9,450 nucleotides of DNA from positions 1 to 9,450 of the forward strand of contig JAUZFY010000018.1 in NCBI GenBank assembly GCA_030840185.1, given 5' to 3'. Made by a program: the position numbers and the translations under genes. How positions within the stretch are numbered: position 1 is the first letter of the stretch; each line of letters opens with the position of its first letter. The notes under the pieces were generated by a model, which made no database searches, was not told the DNA's origin, and saw only the letters and a list, made by a program, of their open reading frames with translations. The stretch comes from Microbacteriaceae bacterium (GTDB taxonomy: Bacteria; Actinomycetota; Actinomycetes; Actinomycetales; Microbacteriaceae). This document shows, piece by piece, positions 1-8,167 of this stretch.

Positions 1-546
<546 letters not shown>

Positions 547-554
547 TTATGGCG

Positions 555-1181
555 CTATGACAGTATCAGCAGCCCGTCGGCCTTTTCCCGGGCCACATCG
601 AAGCGCTGCTGCACGTTCTGCCAGTTCGCGATGTTCCAGACGGCCTTGACGTAATCGGCGCGAACGTTCTTGTAGTCGAGGTAGTAGGCGTGCTCCCAGA
701 CGTCGAGCATGAACAGCGGGATGAGGCCGAGCGGCACGTTGCCCTGCTGGTCGAAGAGCTGGAACACGGAGAGACGCTGACCGATGACGTCATACGCGAG
801 GACGGCCCAGCCGGAGCCCTGGACGCCGAGGGCGACGGCGGTGAAGTGGGCGACGAATTTGTCGAACGAACCGAACTGGTCGTCGATCGCCGCCGCGAGC
901 TCTCCGGCCGGCTTGTCGCCGCCGTCCGGGGAGAGGTTGGTCCAGAAGATCGAGTGGTTGACGTGGCCACCGAGGTTGAAGGCGAGATCCTTCTCAAGCT
1001 TGTTCACATTGGCGAGATCACCGGAGTCGCGGGCCGCAGCGAGGCCGGCCATCGCGGCATTCGCGCCCGTGACGTAGGCCTGGTGGTGCTTGGTGTGGTG
1101 CAGCTCCATAATGGCGCCGCTGATGCTCGGAGCGAGAGCTCCGTAGTCATATCCCAGTTCGGGAAGCGTGTACTCAGCCAT
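555..1181 (-). CDS. sodA: Superoxide dismutase, Mn/Fe family, Mn-type residues
   Basis: Converts superoxide to hydrogen peroxide and oxygen; no signal peptide is seen, so it is expected in the cytoplasm. The 208-residue length fits the family. The N-terminal helical hairpin carries [10 protein letters not shown], with metal ligand His28 and gateway Tyr36. The second ligand is His76 in GGHVNH. The C-terminal α/β domain carries DVWEHAYY with ligands Asp160 and His164. Gly72 and Gln145 sit at the positions that separate Mn-type from Fe-type enzymes (Gly plus a C-terminal-domain Gln), so manganese is favoured, by inference only. The mycobacterial Fe enzyme has His at the Gln145 position. The ATG at 1181 is preceded by AAGGAG with 8 bases of spacing; the open frame extends 7 codons further to a TTG, but that would place the ribosome binding site inside the gene. 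It lies between whiA and gap, with a 122-bp upstream gap for its own promoter. Confidence 0.96.
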   Translation of the reverse strand: MAEYTLPELGYDYGALAPSISGAIMELHHTKHHQAYVTGANAAMAGLAAARDSGDLANVNKLEKDLAFNLGGHVNHSIFWTNLSPDGGDKPAGELAAAIDDQFGSFDKFVAHFTAVALGVQGSGWAVLAYDVIGQRLSVFQLFDQQGNVPLGLIPLFMLDVWEHAYYLDYKNVRADYVKAVWNIANWQNVQQRFDVAREKADGLLILS

Positions 1182-1303
1182 ATTGATTTCTCCTTCTCTC
1201 AAACCCTCAGTCGGCGTTCAATCGCGCCGATCCGGGTCTTTTTCAGTGTACTCGTGACAACTATCGCGCCCGCCGGATGCTTCCCAAGCGGACGGCTAAG
1301 CGG
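1182..1303 (-). promoter_or_regulatory. sodA upstream region with candidate -10 element and leader stem-loop
   Basis: This 122-bp gap between whiA and sodA must hold the end of the whiA transcript and probably a sodA promoter. On the minus strand the best -10 candidate is TACACT (1250-1245), a 4 of 6 match, with no good -35 at the usual distance. Downstream of it a 6-bp inverted repeat, TCGGCG (1230-1225) and CGCCGA (1216-1211), could form a stem-loop in the sodA leader, flanked by ACCC and GGGT that could extend it after an internal loop. The sodA ribosome binding site AAGGAG is at 1195-1190. The promoter call is weak; the stem-loop is directly visible but its role is unknown. Confidence 0.35.
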
Positions 1304-2284
1304 TCACGCGTCCTCGTAGTCGGGCGGAAGGTTGGCGTCCGTTCCGGGGATTCCGAGCTCGACGGCTCGCTTGTCTGCCATCGCGAGAAGTCGCCTGATG
1401 CGGCCGGCGACGGCATCTTTCGTCATCGGCGGATCCGCGTGGTGACCGAGTTCGTCGAGGCTGGAGTCGCGAAACCGCAGTCGAAGGTCGCCCGCGTAGC
1501 GCAAGTGCTCGGGAACGTGGCCATCCAGAATCTCGAGCGCGCGCTCGACCCGTGCGCACGCGGCGACCGCGGCCTGAGCGGACCGGCGAAGGTTCGCATC
1601 GTCGAAGTTGACGAGCCTATTTGCCGTGGCCCGAACCTCGCGGCGCTGCCGTAGCTCCTCCCAGTTCAGCACGGTCGAATGAGCCCCCATGTGCACGAGC
1701 ATCGCGCTGATCGCCTCGCCATCCCGGATGACGACACGGTGCACTCCGCGCACCTCCCTCGCCTTCGCCGCGATCTTCAGCCGGCCGGCGGCGCCGACGA
1801 GGGCCATCGCCGACTCGTTTCCGGGGCAGGTGACCTCGAGCGCCGCGGAGCGGCCGGGATCGGTGAGCGAACCGTGGGCGAGGAAGGCGCCGCGCCACAC
1901 GGCAGCGAGTTCCTCGCGGCTGCCGGTCGTGAGCTTGTTCGGCAACCCCCGGATCGGACGCCGACGGGCATCGAGAAGGCCGGTCTGTCTGGCGAGGGTC
2001 TCGCCGCCCTCGAGTACGCGAACCAGGTACTGACTCGTTCGGCGAAGGCCCGACGCCGAGATGACCGAGATTTCGCTCTTCACGCCGTACAGTTCGGCGA
2101 GGTCCTTGCGAACCCGCCGTGCGATTTGCGCCGTGTCCAACTCCGACTCGACCGCGATGCGGCCGGAGATGAGGTGCAACCCCCCGGAGAACCGCAGAAT
2201 GGTTGCGAGCTCCGCGGCTCGCACTGTCGTCTTGCTCACGTCGATGCGAGCGAGTTCGTCTTTAACGTCGGCGGTGAGAGCCAA
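1304..2284 (-). CDS. whiA: WhiA family DNA-binding regulator
   Basis: Transcription factor of Gram-positive bacteria. In Streptomyces WhiA acts with WhiB to drive sporulation septation; in non-sporulating actinobacteria it is retained and linked to cell division, and its job here is inferred. The 326 residues match the usual length. The N-terminal two thirds (about 1-210) have the degenerate LAGLIDADG-endonuclease-like fold, marked by RFSGGLH (31-37), [15 protein letters not shown] (101-115) and [10 protein letters not shown] (131-140). The C-terminal part has the conserved [14 protein letters not shown] (222-235) and the helix-turn-helix with [14 protein letters not shown] (287-300). The start is TTG at 2284, supported by the family-typical N-terminus ([12 protein letters not shown]) and by AGGAA at 2295-2291 with 6 bases of spacing. 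It follows rapZ by 73 bp in the same direction, and the usual intervening yvcK is missing. Confidence 0.97.
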   Translation of the reverse strand: MALTADVKDELARIDVSKTTVRAAELATILRFSGGLHLISGRIAVESELDTAQIARRVRKDLAELYGVKSEISVISASGLRRTSQYLVRVLEGGETLARQTGLLDARRRPIRGLPNKLTTGSREELAAVWRGAFLAHGSLTDPGRSAALEVTCPGNESAMALVGAAGRLKIAAKAREVRGVHRVVIRDGEAISAMLVHMGAHSTVLNWEELRQRREVRATANRLVNFDDANLRRSAQAAVAACARVERALEILDGHVPEHLRYAGDLRLRFRDSSLDELGHHADPPMTKDAVAGRIRRLLAMADKRAVELGIPGTDANLPPDYEDA

Positions 2285-2316
2285 TCCGTGTTCCTAACTT
2301 TCTGTGCTGCTGGGGT

Positions 2317-2335
2317 CGGCCCGTAAGCGGGGCCG
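2317..2335 (-). other. Stem-loop in the rapZ–whiA gap
   Basis: On the minus strand CGGCCC (2335-2330) and GGGCCG (2322-2317) form a perfect 6-bp GC stem around a 7-base loop; with one bulged C the stem becomes 7 bp around a CTTA loop. No T-run follows, so a classical intrinsic terminator is unlikely. It lies about 20 bases upstream of the whiA ribosome binding site and could be an RNA processing or stabilising element, or chance in GC-rich DNA. Confidence 0.35.
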
Positions 2336-2357
2336 GAATAGTTTCGGGCGGTGGCGC

Positions 2358-3233
2358 CTATTCGCGTCCGAGATCCCGATGCTTGATACTCACGGCGACG
2401 CCGGGTTGCTGTTGCAGGATGCCGGCCAGTTTCTGCGCGACGGCAACGGATCGATGCTTGCCCCCTGTGCATCCAATGGCGATCGTAGCGTGTCTCTTGT
2501 TCTCGCGCTGATAGCCGGCGAGCACCGGAGCGAGCGCGCTGGCGTAGCCGTTAAGGAACTCGGTCGCACCCTCTTGGTCTAGCACGAAGTCACTGACCGC
2601 ACGATCAAGGCCGCTGAGGTCCCGCAGCTCGGGAACCCAGAACGGGTTGGGCAGAAACCGCATGTCGGCGACGAGGTCCGCGTCGGCCGGCAGCCCATAT
2701 TTGAAGCCAAAACTCAGGATCGTGAGTTGCAGTCCTGGCGTGTCCTCGCCGGAGAACGTCTCGGAAATCGTCGTCGCGAGCTGGTGGATATTCAGGCCGG
2801 AGGTGTCGATGATGATGTCGCTCGACTCGCGCATGGCGAGCATGCGGGTTCGCTCCTCGGCGATGCCGTCGAGAAGAGTGCCGTCGCCCTGCAGCGGGTG
2901 CGGCCGGCGCACCTGCTCGAATCGACGCACCAACGCCTCGTCGGTCGCCTCGAGAAACAGCACCCGAACCGGAGTTCCCTCGCGAAGGTGCTCGGCGATC
3001 CGCTCGAGATCTGAAAACAATTTGCCACCGCGCACGTCGACAACGGCGGCGACCTTTGGCAGGTTGTTACCGGCTTTTCCGGCCAGTTCGACGAGTGGTC
3101 GGAGCATCTGCGGCGGCAAGTTGTCCACCACATACCATCCGAGGTCTTCCAGCGCGTTGCCAACCGTTGACCGGCCGGCGCCCGACATGCCGGTGATGAT
3201 GAGCACTTCTTGCCTGTAGCTGTCCTCGGTCAT
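2358..3233 (-). CDS. rapZ: RapZ (YvcJ) family nucleotide-binding protein
   Basis: P-loop protein of the RapZ/YvcJ family. In E. coli RapZ controls glucosamine-6-phosphate synthase through small RNAs; in Gram-positives YvcJ hydrolyses nucleotides and its role is less clear, so function here is open. The 291 residues are of family length. The N-terminal kinase-like domain begins with the Walker A loop GMSGAGRST (15-23), where Arg21 replaces the usual Lys, as in other actinobacterial members. Then come VVDNLPPQ (35-42), VVDVRGG (64-70) and RRPHPLQ (109-115). The C-terminal domain has FGFKYG (175-180), RFLPNPFW (192-199) and GCTGGKHRSV (254-263), which matches the proposed ligand-binding region of E. 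coli RapZ. The ATG at 3233 has only a GAAGG at 12 bases, rather far. It follows uvrC by 59 bp; a 7-2-7 inverted repeat lies in that gap. Confidence 0.96.
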   Translation of the reverse strand: MTEDSYRQEVLIITGMSGAGRSTVGNALEDLGWYVVDNLPPQMLRPLVELAGKAGNNLPKVAAVVDVRGGKLFSDLERIAEHLREGTPVRVLFLEATDEALVRRFEQVRRPHPLQGDGTLLDGIAEERTRMLAMRESSDIIIDTSGLNIHQLATTISETFSGEDTPGLQLTILSFGFKYGLPADADLVADMRFLPNPFWVPELRDLSGLDRAVSDFVLDQEGATEFLNGYASALAPVLAGYQRENKRHATIAIGCTGGKHRSVAVAQKLAGILQQQPGVAVSIKHRDLGRE

Positions 3234-3262
3234 TGCCGGATCACGCCTTCAATTCTCTGAGG

Positions 3263-3278
3263 TTGACTATCTAGTCAA
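3263..3278. repeat. Short perfect inverted repeat between uvrC and rapZ, candidate operator
   Basis: TTGACTA (3263-3269) and TAGTCAA (3272-3278) are perfect 7-bp inverted arms around a 2-base centre. The element is AT-rich compared with its surroundings and lies 29 bases upstream of the rapZ ATG, with 14 bases between its end and the uvrC stop. A 2-base loop is too tight for an RNA hairpin of full length, so a binding site for a dimeric regulator is the more natural reading. On the minus strand TTGACT could also act as a -35, but no good -10 lies 17 bases on. The regulator is unknown. Confidence 0.4.
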
Positions 3279-3292
3279 GACTACCGAGCAAG

Positions 3293-5176
3293 TCACTCCC
3301 GTAGTTTTTCGAAGATCGTGCGGGCGATAGTCGGGCCGACGCCCTTTACCTCGGCAATCGCCGCGGGTTCGGCTGCTCGAAGCTGGCTGACCGAACCGAA
3401 GTGGCGAAGAAGCTCCTTGACTCGTGCCGGCCCGAGCCCCGGAATCTCGGACAGCACCGAGTTGACGTCCCGTTTGCGACGCTGGCGCTGGTAGGTGATC
3501 GCAAACCGGTGCGCTTCGTCCCGGATCCGTTGGATCAGGAACAGCGCGTCGCTGTTGCGCGGAAGGATTACCGGGTAGTCGGAGCCGGGGAGCCAGATCT
3601 CCTCGAGCCGCTTGGCGATGCCGCACAGGGTGATGCCCGTGACGCCGGCGTCGTCGAGCGCTCGCTGCGCCGCCGCAACCTGCGGCTGGCCGCCATCCAC
3701 GATGAGCAGGTTTGGCCGGTAGGCGAATTTCTTTCGCTCGGAGTCGCCCTCCGGCCGGTTCGCGTCCATACCGGCCGCAGGGTCGTCAAGGTAGGCGAGC
3801 CGGCGGCTGAGGGTCTGGTAGATCGACTCGGTGTCGTCGGAGGACTCGGGGATGCTGAACCGGCGGTACTGATCCTTGCGCGGCAACCCGTCCTCGAAGA
3901 CCACCATCGAAGCGACGATGTTGGTTCCGCTCAGGTGGGAGACGTCGTAGCACTCCATGCGAAGCGGAGCGTCCGGCATGCCGAGGGCCTCCTGGATGTC
4001 CGCGAGGGCTTGGGACCGGGCGACGAAGTCCCCACTGCGGCGGGTCTTGTAGAGAACCAGGGCGTTCCGGGCGTTGGTGCCGACGGTGAGAGCGAGGGCG
4101 GCTAGTTCGCCGCGCTGGGCGACCCGCAACGCCACCCTGCCCTGCCCGATGCCGCGTTCAATCCTCAGCGCGGTCAACCAGGTCTCGAGCTCGGCCGAGT
4201 CCTCCGGCAGCTCCGGTACCACGACGAGGCGCGGCGGGTCGAGCTCGTCGTAGGCGTTCTGAATGACCGTCTCGACGAGTTCGCCGAGATCGAGATCGAG
4301 TTCCTTGTCCACCACCCAGCTGCGCACACCGCGGATGCGGCCCCCGCGCACGGTGAACTGCTGAACGGCGGCGGCCAGTTCGTCGTGGGCGATGCCGAAC
4401 AGGTCTGCGTCGACGTCTTCCGAAAGCACGACGGTGTTCTTCGACAGCGCCGTCTCGAGGGCGCCGAGCTGATCGCGGTACTTCGCGGCCGACTCGTAGT
4501 CCTGCACGGCCGCGGCGGCCTTCATCTTTCGCGACACGTCGCCGACGTACTTGGAGTCGTTTCCGGCCATGAACGAGGCGAAGTCGAGCGCGATCGACTT
4601 ATGTTCCTCCTTCGACACGCGGGACACGCACGGTGCCGCACACTTTCCGATGTCGCCGAGGAGGCAGGGCCGCCCGGTCTGCTCCGCGCGCTTGTAGGTC
4701 GCGTCGGAACAGCTGCGCATCGGGAACGCCTTGAGCATGAGGTCGACGGTCTCGCGGATGGCCCACACCTTGGTGTACGGCCCGAAATAGCGGGCGCCCT
4801 TGATGTTGCGGTTACGCGTCACGAGCACCCGAGGGACGTTCTCGCCGAGTGTAATGGCGAGGTACGGGTACGACTTGTCGTCCCGGAACTGCACGTTGAA
4901 CGGCGGGTCGAACTCCTTGATCCAGGTGAACTCGAGCTGCAGCGCCTCGAATTCCGTGCCGACAACCGTCCACTCGACCGAGGCCGCGCTCAACACCATG
5001 CGCCGCGTGCGTTCGTGCAGGCTCGCGAGGGGAGCGAAGTAGTTGCTGAGCCGCGCCCGCAGGTTTTTTGCCTTGCCGACGTAGAGCACTCGACCGGTAG
5101 CATCCCGAAACCGGTACACGCCGGGCTGTTGCGGGATCTCCCCGGCCTTGGGTCGCCACGTGACGGTTTTGCTCAT
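3293..5176 (-). CDS. uvrC: UvrABC system protein C (excinuclease subunit)
   Basis: Makes both incisions around a DNA lesion in nucleotide excision repair after UvrB is loaded. The 627 residues carry the full domain set. The N-terminal GIY-YIG nuclease, for the 3' cut, has GVY (19-21), YVGK (32-35), Arg42 and Glu82 as likely catalytic residues. A cysteine cluster Cys156, Cys171, Cys179 and Cys183 matches the four-Cys metal or iron-sulfur site of the family. A UVR motif that binds UvrB is near 210-240. The RNase H-like nuclease, for the 5' cut, shows Asp411 (ECYDVSH), Asp494 (IVDGGQPQ) and His556 (DEAHRF). The C-terminal tandem helix-hairpin-helix, which binds DNA, spans 573-627 with IPGLGPARV and VKGVGPTIA. 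All key residues are present. The ATG at 5176 starts 4 bases after the uvrA stop, with no clear ribosome binding site, which suggests translational coupling to uvrA. Confidence 0.98.
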   Translation of the reverse strand: MSKTVTWRPKAGEIPQQPGVYRFRDATGRVLYVGKAKNLRARLSNYFAPLASLHERTRRMVLSAASVEWTVVGTEFEALQLEFTWIKEFDPPFNVQFRDDKSYPYLAITLGENVPRVLVTRNRNIKGARYFGPYTKVWAIRETVDLMLKAFPMRSCSDATYKRAEQTGRPCLLGDIGKCAAPCVSRVSKEEHKSIALDFASFMAGNDSKYVGDVSRKMKAAAAVQDYESAAKYRDQLGALETALSKNTVVLSEDVDADLFGIAHDELAAAVQQFTVRGGRIRGVRSWVVDKELDLDLGELVETVIQNAYDELDPPRLVVVPELPEDSAELETWLTALRIERGIGQGRVALRVAQRGELAALALTVGTNARNALVLYKTRRSGDFVARSQALADIQEALGMPDAPLRMECYDVSHLSGTNIVASMVVFEDGLPRKDQYRRFSIPESSDDTESIYQTLSRRLAYLDDPAAGMDANRPEGDSERKKFAYRPNLLIVDGGQPQVAAAQRALDDAGVTGITLCGIAKRLEEIWLPGSDYPVILPRNSDALFLIQRIRDEAHRFAITYQRQRRKRDVNSVLSEIPGLGPARVKELLRHFGSVSQLRAAEPAAIAEVKGVGPTIARTIFEKLRE

Positions 5177-5180
5177 GACG

Positions 5181-8096
5181 CTAGGTGGTCGCGAGGACCT
5201 TGGCGGGCCTCTTCTTGCGTTGTGTCGGTGTCTTCGCCGGCAGAATCTCCCGAAGGAAGCTTCCGGTGAAGCTCGACTCGACGGTCGCGAGGTGCTCCGG
5301 CGTTCCGACCGCGAGCACCTGGCCTCCGCCGGCCCCGCCTTCTGGGCCGAGGTCGATGAGCCAATCGGCCGACTTGATCACGTCGAGGTTGTGCTCGATG
5401 ACGATGACGGTGTTGCCCTTCTCGACGAGGCCGTTCAGAACGAGCAGGAGCTTGCGCACGTCTTCGAAGTGCAACCCCGTCGTCGGTTCGTCAAGAACGT
5501 AAATGCTGCGACCCATCGACCGCTTCTGCAGCTCGGTCGCGAGCTTTACCCGCTGCGCCTCACCACCGGATAGCGTCGTCGCACTCTGGCCGAGCCGCAC
5601 GTAGCCGAGGCCGACGTCGACGAGGGTGTTGAGAAACCGGCTGATCGAGGAGATGGCCTCGAAGAACTCGGCCGCCTCGCTGATCGGCATGTCGAGCACC
5701 TCGGCGATGTTCTTGCCCTTGTAGTGCACGCCGAGAGTCTCCCGGTTGTAACGCGCTCCGTTGCAGACCTCGCAGACGACGTAGACGTCGGGAAGAAAAT
5801 TCATCTCGATCTTGATGGTTCCGTCACCCGAGCAGTTCTCGCACCGGCCGCCCTTGACGTTGAAGCTGAACCGGCCGGGGAGGTAGCCCCGGGCCTTGGC
5901 ATCCTGGGTCTCGGAGAACAGGGTGCGGATCTTGTCGAAGACACCGGTGTAGGTGGCCGGATTGGAGCGCGGGGTGCGGCCGATCGGGGCCTGATCGACG
6001 TGCACGACCTTGTCGAGGTTGTCGAGGCCGGTGACCCTCGTGTGCTTTCCCGGTATCTGCCGTGCGCCGTTGAGCTCGTTCGCCAACACCTTGTACAGGA
6101 TGTCGTTGATGAGGCTCGACTTGCCTGATCCGCTCACTCCGGTGACGGCCGTGAACGTGCCGAGTGGGAAGTCGACGGTGACGTTTTGCAGGTTGTTGGC
6201 CCGCGCACCCTCCACCGTGAGCATCCGCTTTTTGTTCACCGGTCGACGCGCGGCCGGAGTCTCGATCGCCCGTCGGCCGGAGAGGTAGTCTCCCGTGACC
6301 GAGCGGGTGTTGGCGAGCAGGGCATCGTAGGATCCCGAGTGAACCACCTCCCCGCCGTGTTCGCCGGCGCCCGGTCCGATGTCCACAATCCAGTCCGCGG
6401 TGCGGATGGTGTCCTCGTCGTGTTCGACGACGATCAGGGTGTTTCCGAGGTTCTTGAGCTTGACCAGGGTCTCGATGAGGCGTCGGTTGTCGCGCTGATG
6501 GAGGCCGATGCTCGGCTCGTCCAGAACGTAGAGCACCCCGGTGAGACCGGAGCCGATCTGGGTGGCGAGCCGGATCCGCTGCGCCTCCCCGCCGGACAGC
6601 GAACCGGCCGAACGTGCAAGGCTGAGGTAGTTGAGTCCGACCTCGATCAGGAACTCGAGCCGAAGCCGGATCTCGCGCAGCACCTGCGCGGCGATCTTGG
6701 CCTCGCGCTCGGACAGTTCGAGGAGCTGCATGAATTCGAACGCGTCGATGAGGCTCAGGTCGGAGACATCCGCGATGTTGTGATCGTGAACGGTGACCGC
6801 GAGCACCTCCGGCTTCAGCCGCTTGCCGTCGCACACCGGGCAGTCGATCTCCCGAAGGTAGGAGGCGTAGCGCTGCCGTGCCGAGTCGGTCTCCGCCTCG
6901 AGGAACTTGCGCTCGATGAACGGCATGACGCCCTCGAAACCGGTCGAGTACTTCATCTCCCGACCGAAGCGGTTCTTCCACTTGACGGTCACCTGAAAGT
7001 CGTTGCCCTTGAGGATCGCCTCCTTGATCGTCTCGGGCAGGTCGCGCCACGGCGTCTTGAGAGAGAAGCCGAGATCGGCGGCGAGTCCCTCGAGAAGACG
7101 CTGGAAATAGTTGAACAGCCCCTTGCCTGACTGGGTCCAGGGCAGGATCACGCCGTCGGCGAGGCTGAGAGCCGGGTCGCCGAGCAGCAACTCGGAGTCG
7201 ACCGACATCTTTGTGCCGAGGCCGGAGCACTCCGGGCATGCGCCGAACGGGGCGTTGAACGAGAAGGTGCGCGGCTCGATCTCGGTGAGCTGAACGGGGT
7301 GACCGTTCGGGCAGGAGAGCTTCTCGGAGAAGTTGCGCCAGGCGTCCGGCCCGGTCGCGTCAACGTAGTTGATGCTCACCAGTCCGTCGGTGAGGCGAAG
7401 CGCCGTCTCGAGGGAGTCGGTGAGTCGGGTCAGGATGTCGTCGGCCGCGACGAGCCGGTCGATGACGACCGATATGTCGTGCTTGACCTGCTTCTTGAGG
7501 GTCGGCGGGTCGCTCAGCTGAATCTGCTCGCCGTCGACGATCGCCCTCGAGTACCCGCTGGCGGCGAGCTCCTTGAACAGGTCGACGAACTCGCCCTTCT
7601 TCTGCGAGATCACCGGGCTGACGATCTGGTAACGGACTCCCGTCTCGAGCGTCATGAGCTGGTCGGCGATCTGCTGCACGGTCTGGCGTTCGATCTTCGC
7701 CCCGCAGATGGGGCAGTGGGGAATTCCGATTCGCGCCCACAGCAAGCGCATGTAGTCGTAGATCTCGGTGATCGTGCCGACGGTCGACCTCGGGTTGCGG
7801 TTGGTCGACTTCTGATCGATCGAGACGGCGGGGCTCAGCCCGTCGATGAAGTCGACGTCCGGCCGGTCGACCTGGCCGAGGAACTGCCGTGCGTACGCCG
7901 AGAGCGACTCGACGTAACGTCGCTGGCCCTCGGCGAAGATGGTATCGAACGCGAGGGATGACTTGCCGGAGCCGGAGAGCCCGGTGAAGACGACGAGCGA
8001 ATCCCGAGGGATCTCGAGGTCGACTCCCTTGAGGTTGTGCACCCGGGCCCCGTGTACTGACAGCTTGGAACCGGAGGTCACACGAGAAATAGACAC
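5181..8096 (-). CDS. uvrA: UvrABC system protein A (damage-recognition ATPase)
   Basis: Dimeric ABC-type ATPase that scans DNA, recognises bulky lesions and loads UvrB. The 971 residues include two ABC modules. Module I has Walker A GLSGSGKS (39-46), the UvrB-binding and insertion domains, signature SGGEAQR (501-507) and Walker B VLDEPS (524-529). Module II has Walker A GVSGSGKS (653-660), signature SGGEAQR (843-849) and Walker B VLDEPT (867-872). One zinc module has Cys752, Cys755, Cys775 and Cys778. The other has Cys262, His266, Cys287 and Cys290, where CPNGH replaces the CxxC of E. coli, as I recall for other actinobacteria. The C-terminus ends in a short basic tail (about 954-971). The start is GTG at 8096, with no ribosome binding site, but a good -10 hexamer ends 7 bases before it, so a leaderless mRNA is likely. 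A second GTG at codon 6 is less likely, as it lacks a ribosome binding site too. Confidence 0.98.
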   Translation of the reverse strand: MSISRVTSGSKLSVHGARVHNLKGVDLEIPRDSLVVFTGLSGSGKSSLAFDTIFAEGQRRYVESLSAYARQFLGQVDRPDVDFIDGLSPAVSIDQKSTNRNPRSTVGTITEIYDYMRLLWARIGIPHCPICGAKIERQTVQQIADQLMTLETGVRYQIVSPVISQKKGEFVDLFKELAASGYSRAIVDGEQIQLSDPPTLKKQVKHDISVVIDRLVAADDILTRLTDSLETALRLTDGLVSINYVDATGPDAWRNFSEKLSCPNGHPVQLTEIEPRTFSFNAPFGACPECSGLGTKMSVDSELLLGDPALSLADGVILPWTQSGKGLFNYFQRLLEGLAADLGFSLKTPWRDLPETIKEAILKGNDFQVTVKWKNRFGREMKYSTGFEGVMPFIERKFLEAETDSARQRYASYLREIDCPVCDGKRLKPEVLAVTVHDHNIADVSDLSLIDAFEFMQLLELSEREAKIAAQVLREIRLRLEFLIEVGLNYLSLARSAGSLSGGEAQRIRLATQIGSGLTGVLYVLDEPSIGLHQRDNRRLIETLVKLKNLGNTLIVVEHDEDTIRTADWIVDIGPGAGEHGGEVVHSGSYDALLANTRSVTGDYLSGRRAIETPAARRPVNKKRMLTVEGARANNLQNVTVDFPLGTFTAVTGVSGSGKSSLINDILYKVLANELNGARQIPGKHTRVTGLDNLDKVVHVDQAPIGRTPRSNPATYTGVFDKIRTLFSETQDAKARGYLPGRFSFNVKGGRCENCSGDGTIKIEMNFLPDVYVVCEVCNGARYNRETLGVHYKGKNIAEVLDMPISEAAEFFEAISSISRFLNTLVDVGLGYVRLGQSATTLSGGEAQRVKLATELQKRSMGRSIYVLDEPTTGLHFEDVRKLLLVLNGLVEKGNTVIVIEHNLDVIKSADWLIDLGPEGGAGGGQVLAVGTPEHLATVESSFTGSFLREILPAKTPTQRKKRPAKVLATT

Positions 8097-8103
8097 TCTA
8101 TAG

Positions 8104-8109
8104 ATTCTA
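8104..8109 (-). promoter_or_regulatory. Predicted uvrA -10 element of a leaderless promoter
   Basis: On the minus strand TAGAAT (8109-8104) matches 5 of 6 bases of TATAAT. Seven bases (CTATAGA) separate it from the GTG start at 8096, so transcription is expected to begin at or within about one base of the start codon. No Shine-Dalgarno sequence lies upstream of the GTG, as expected for a leaderless mRNA; this type is common in actinobacteria. The -35 position at 17-bp spacing reads CAGGCC, which is far from consensus, so the promoter may depend on an activator or be only moderately strong. Confidence 0.55.
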
Positions 8110-8110
8110 G

Positions 8111-8133
8111 GCAGGCCACCGACATTGGCCTGC
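8111..8133. repeat. Inverted repeat over the uvrA promoter / uvrB 3' end
   Basis: GCAGGCCA (8111-8118) and TGGCCTGC (8126-8133) are perfect 8-bp arms around a 7-base centre. The right end on the minus strand lies one base before the predicted uvrA -10, so the repeat covers the spacer and the -35 position. In RNA it would form an 8-bp hairpin starting 34 bases after the uvrB stop. It may therefore be a uvrB terminator (there is no T-run after it), an operator at the uvrA promoter, or both. It does not resemble the actinobacterial LexA box with GAAC-N4-GTTC. Confidence 0.5.
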
Positions 8134-8167
8134 AGTTGTCCGCCACCGGCGGAAGAAAAAGCACTGG

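Noticed and set aside
1182..1202. Upstream TTG start for sodA (7 extra codons)
   Set aside because: The extension is not part of the SOD family N-terminus and contains the AAGGAG ribosome binding site of the ATG at 1181.
1211..1245. Plus-strand terminator (6-bp stem followed later by TTTTT)
   Set aside because: No plus-strand gene ends here, and the T-run is separated from the stem by 8 bases.
2285..2357. Remnant of yvcK
   Set aside because: The gap holds a stem-loop and the whiA ribosome binding site but nothing that translates to YvcK-like sequence.
6186..7130. Long plus-strand open frame opposite uvrA (and others of 200-300 codons opposite uvrC, whiA, sodA and uvrA)
   Set aside because: They lie wholly opposite or inside well-identified genes, have low-complexity Arg/Ala/Asp/Glu/Val-rich composition and show no family motif. 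They follow from high GC and third-position bias.
5824..7239. 471-codon minus-strand open frame inside uvrA in another frame
   Set aside because: It is very rich in Arg, Gly and Pro, as expected for a shifted frame of a GC-rich gene, and the overlapping uvrA frame is intact with all its motifs.
8140..8152. Small hairpin CCGCC-ACC-GGCGG after uvrB
   Set aside because: It is only 5 bp with a 3-base loop, and the T-run lies before it on the minus strand, so it is not an intrinsic terminator for uvrB. It is likely chance in GC-rich DNA.
8097..8167. LexA (SOS) box upstream of uvrA
   Set aside because: I looked for the actinobacterial GAAC-N4-GTTC type and found none in this gap; the inverted repeat here has a different sequence. 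SOS control of uvrB cannot be judged as its promoter is off the window.
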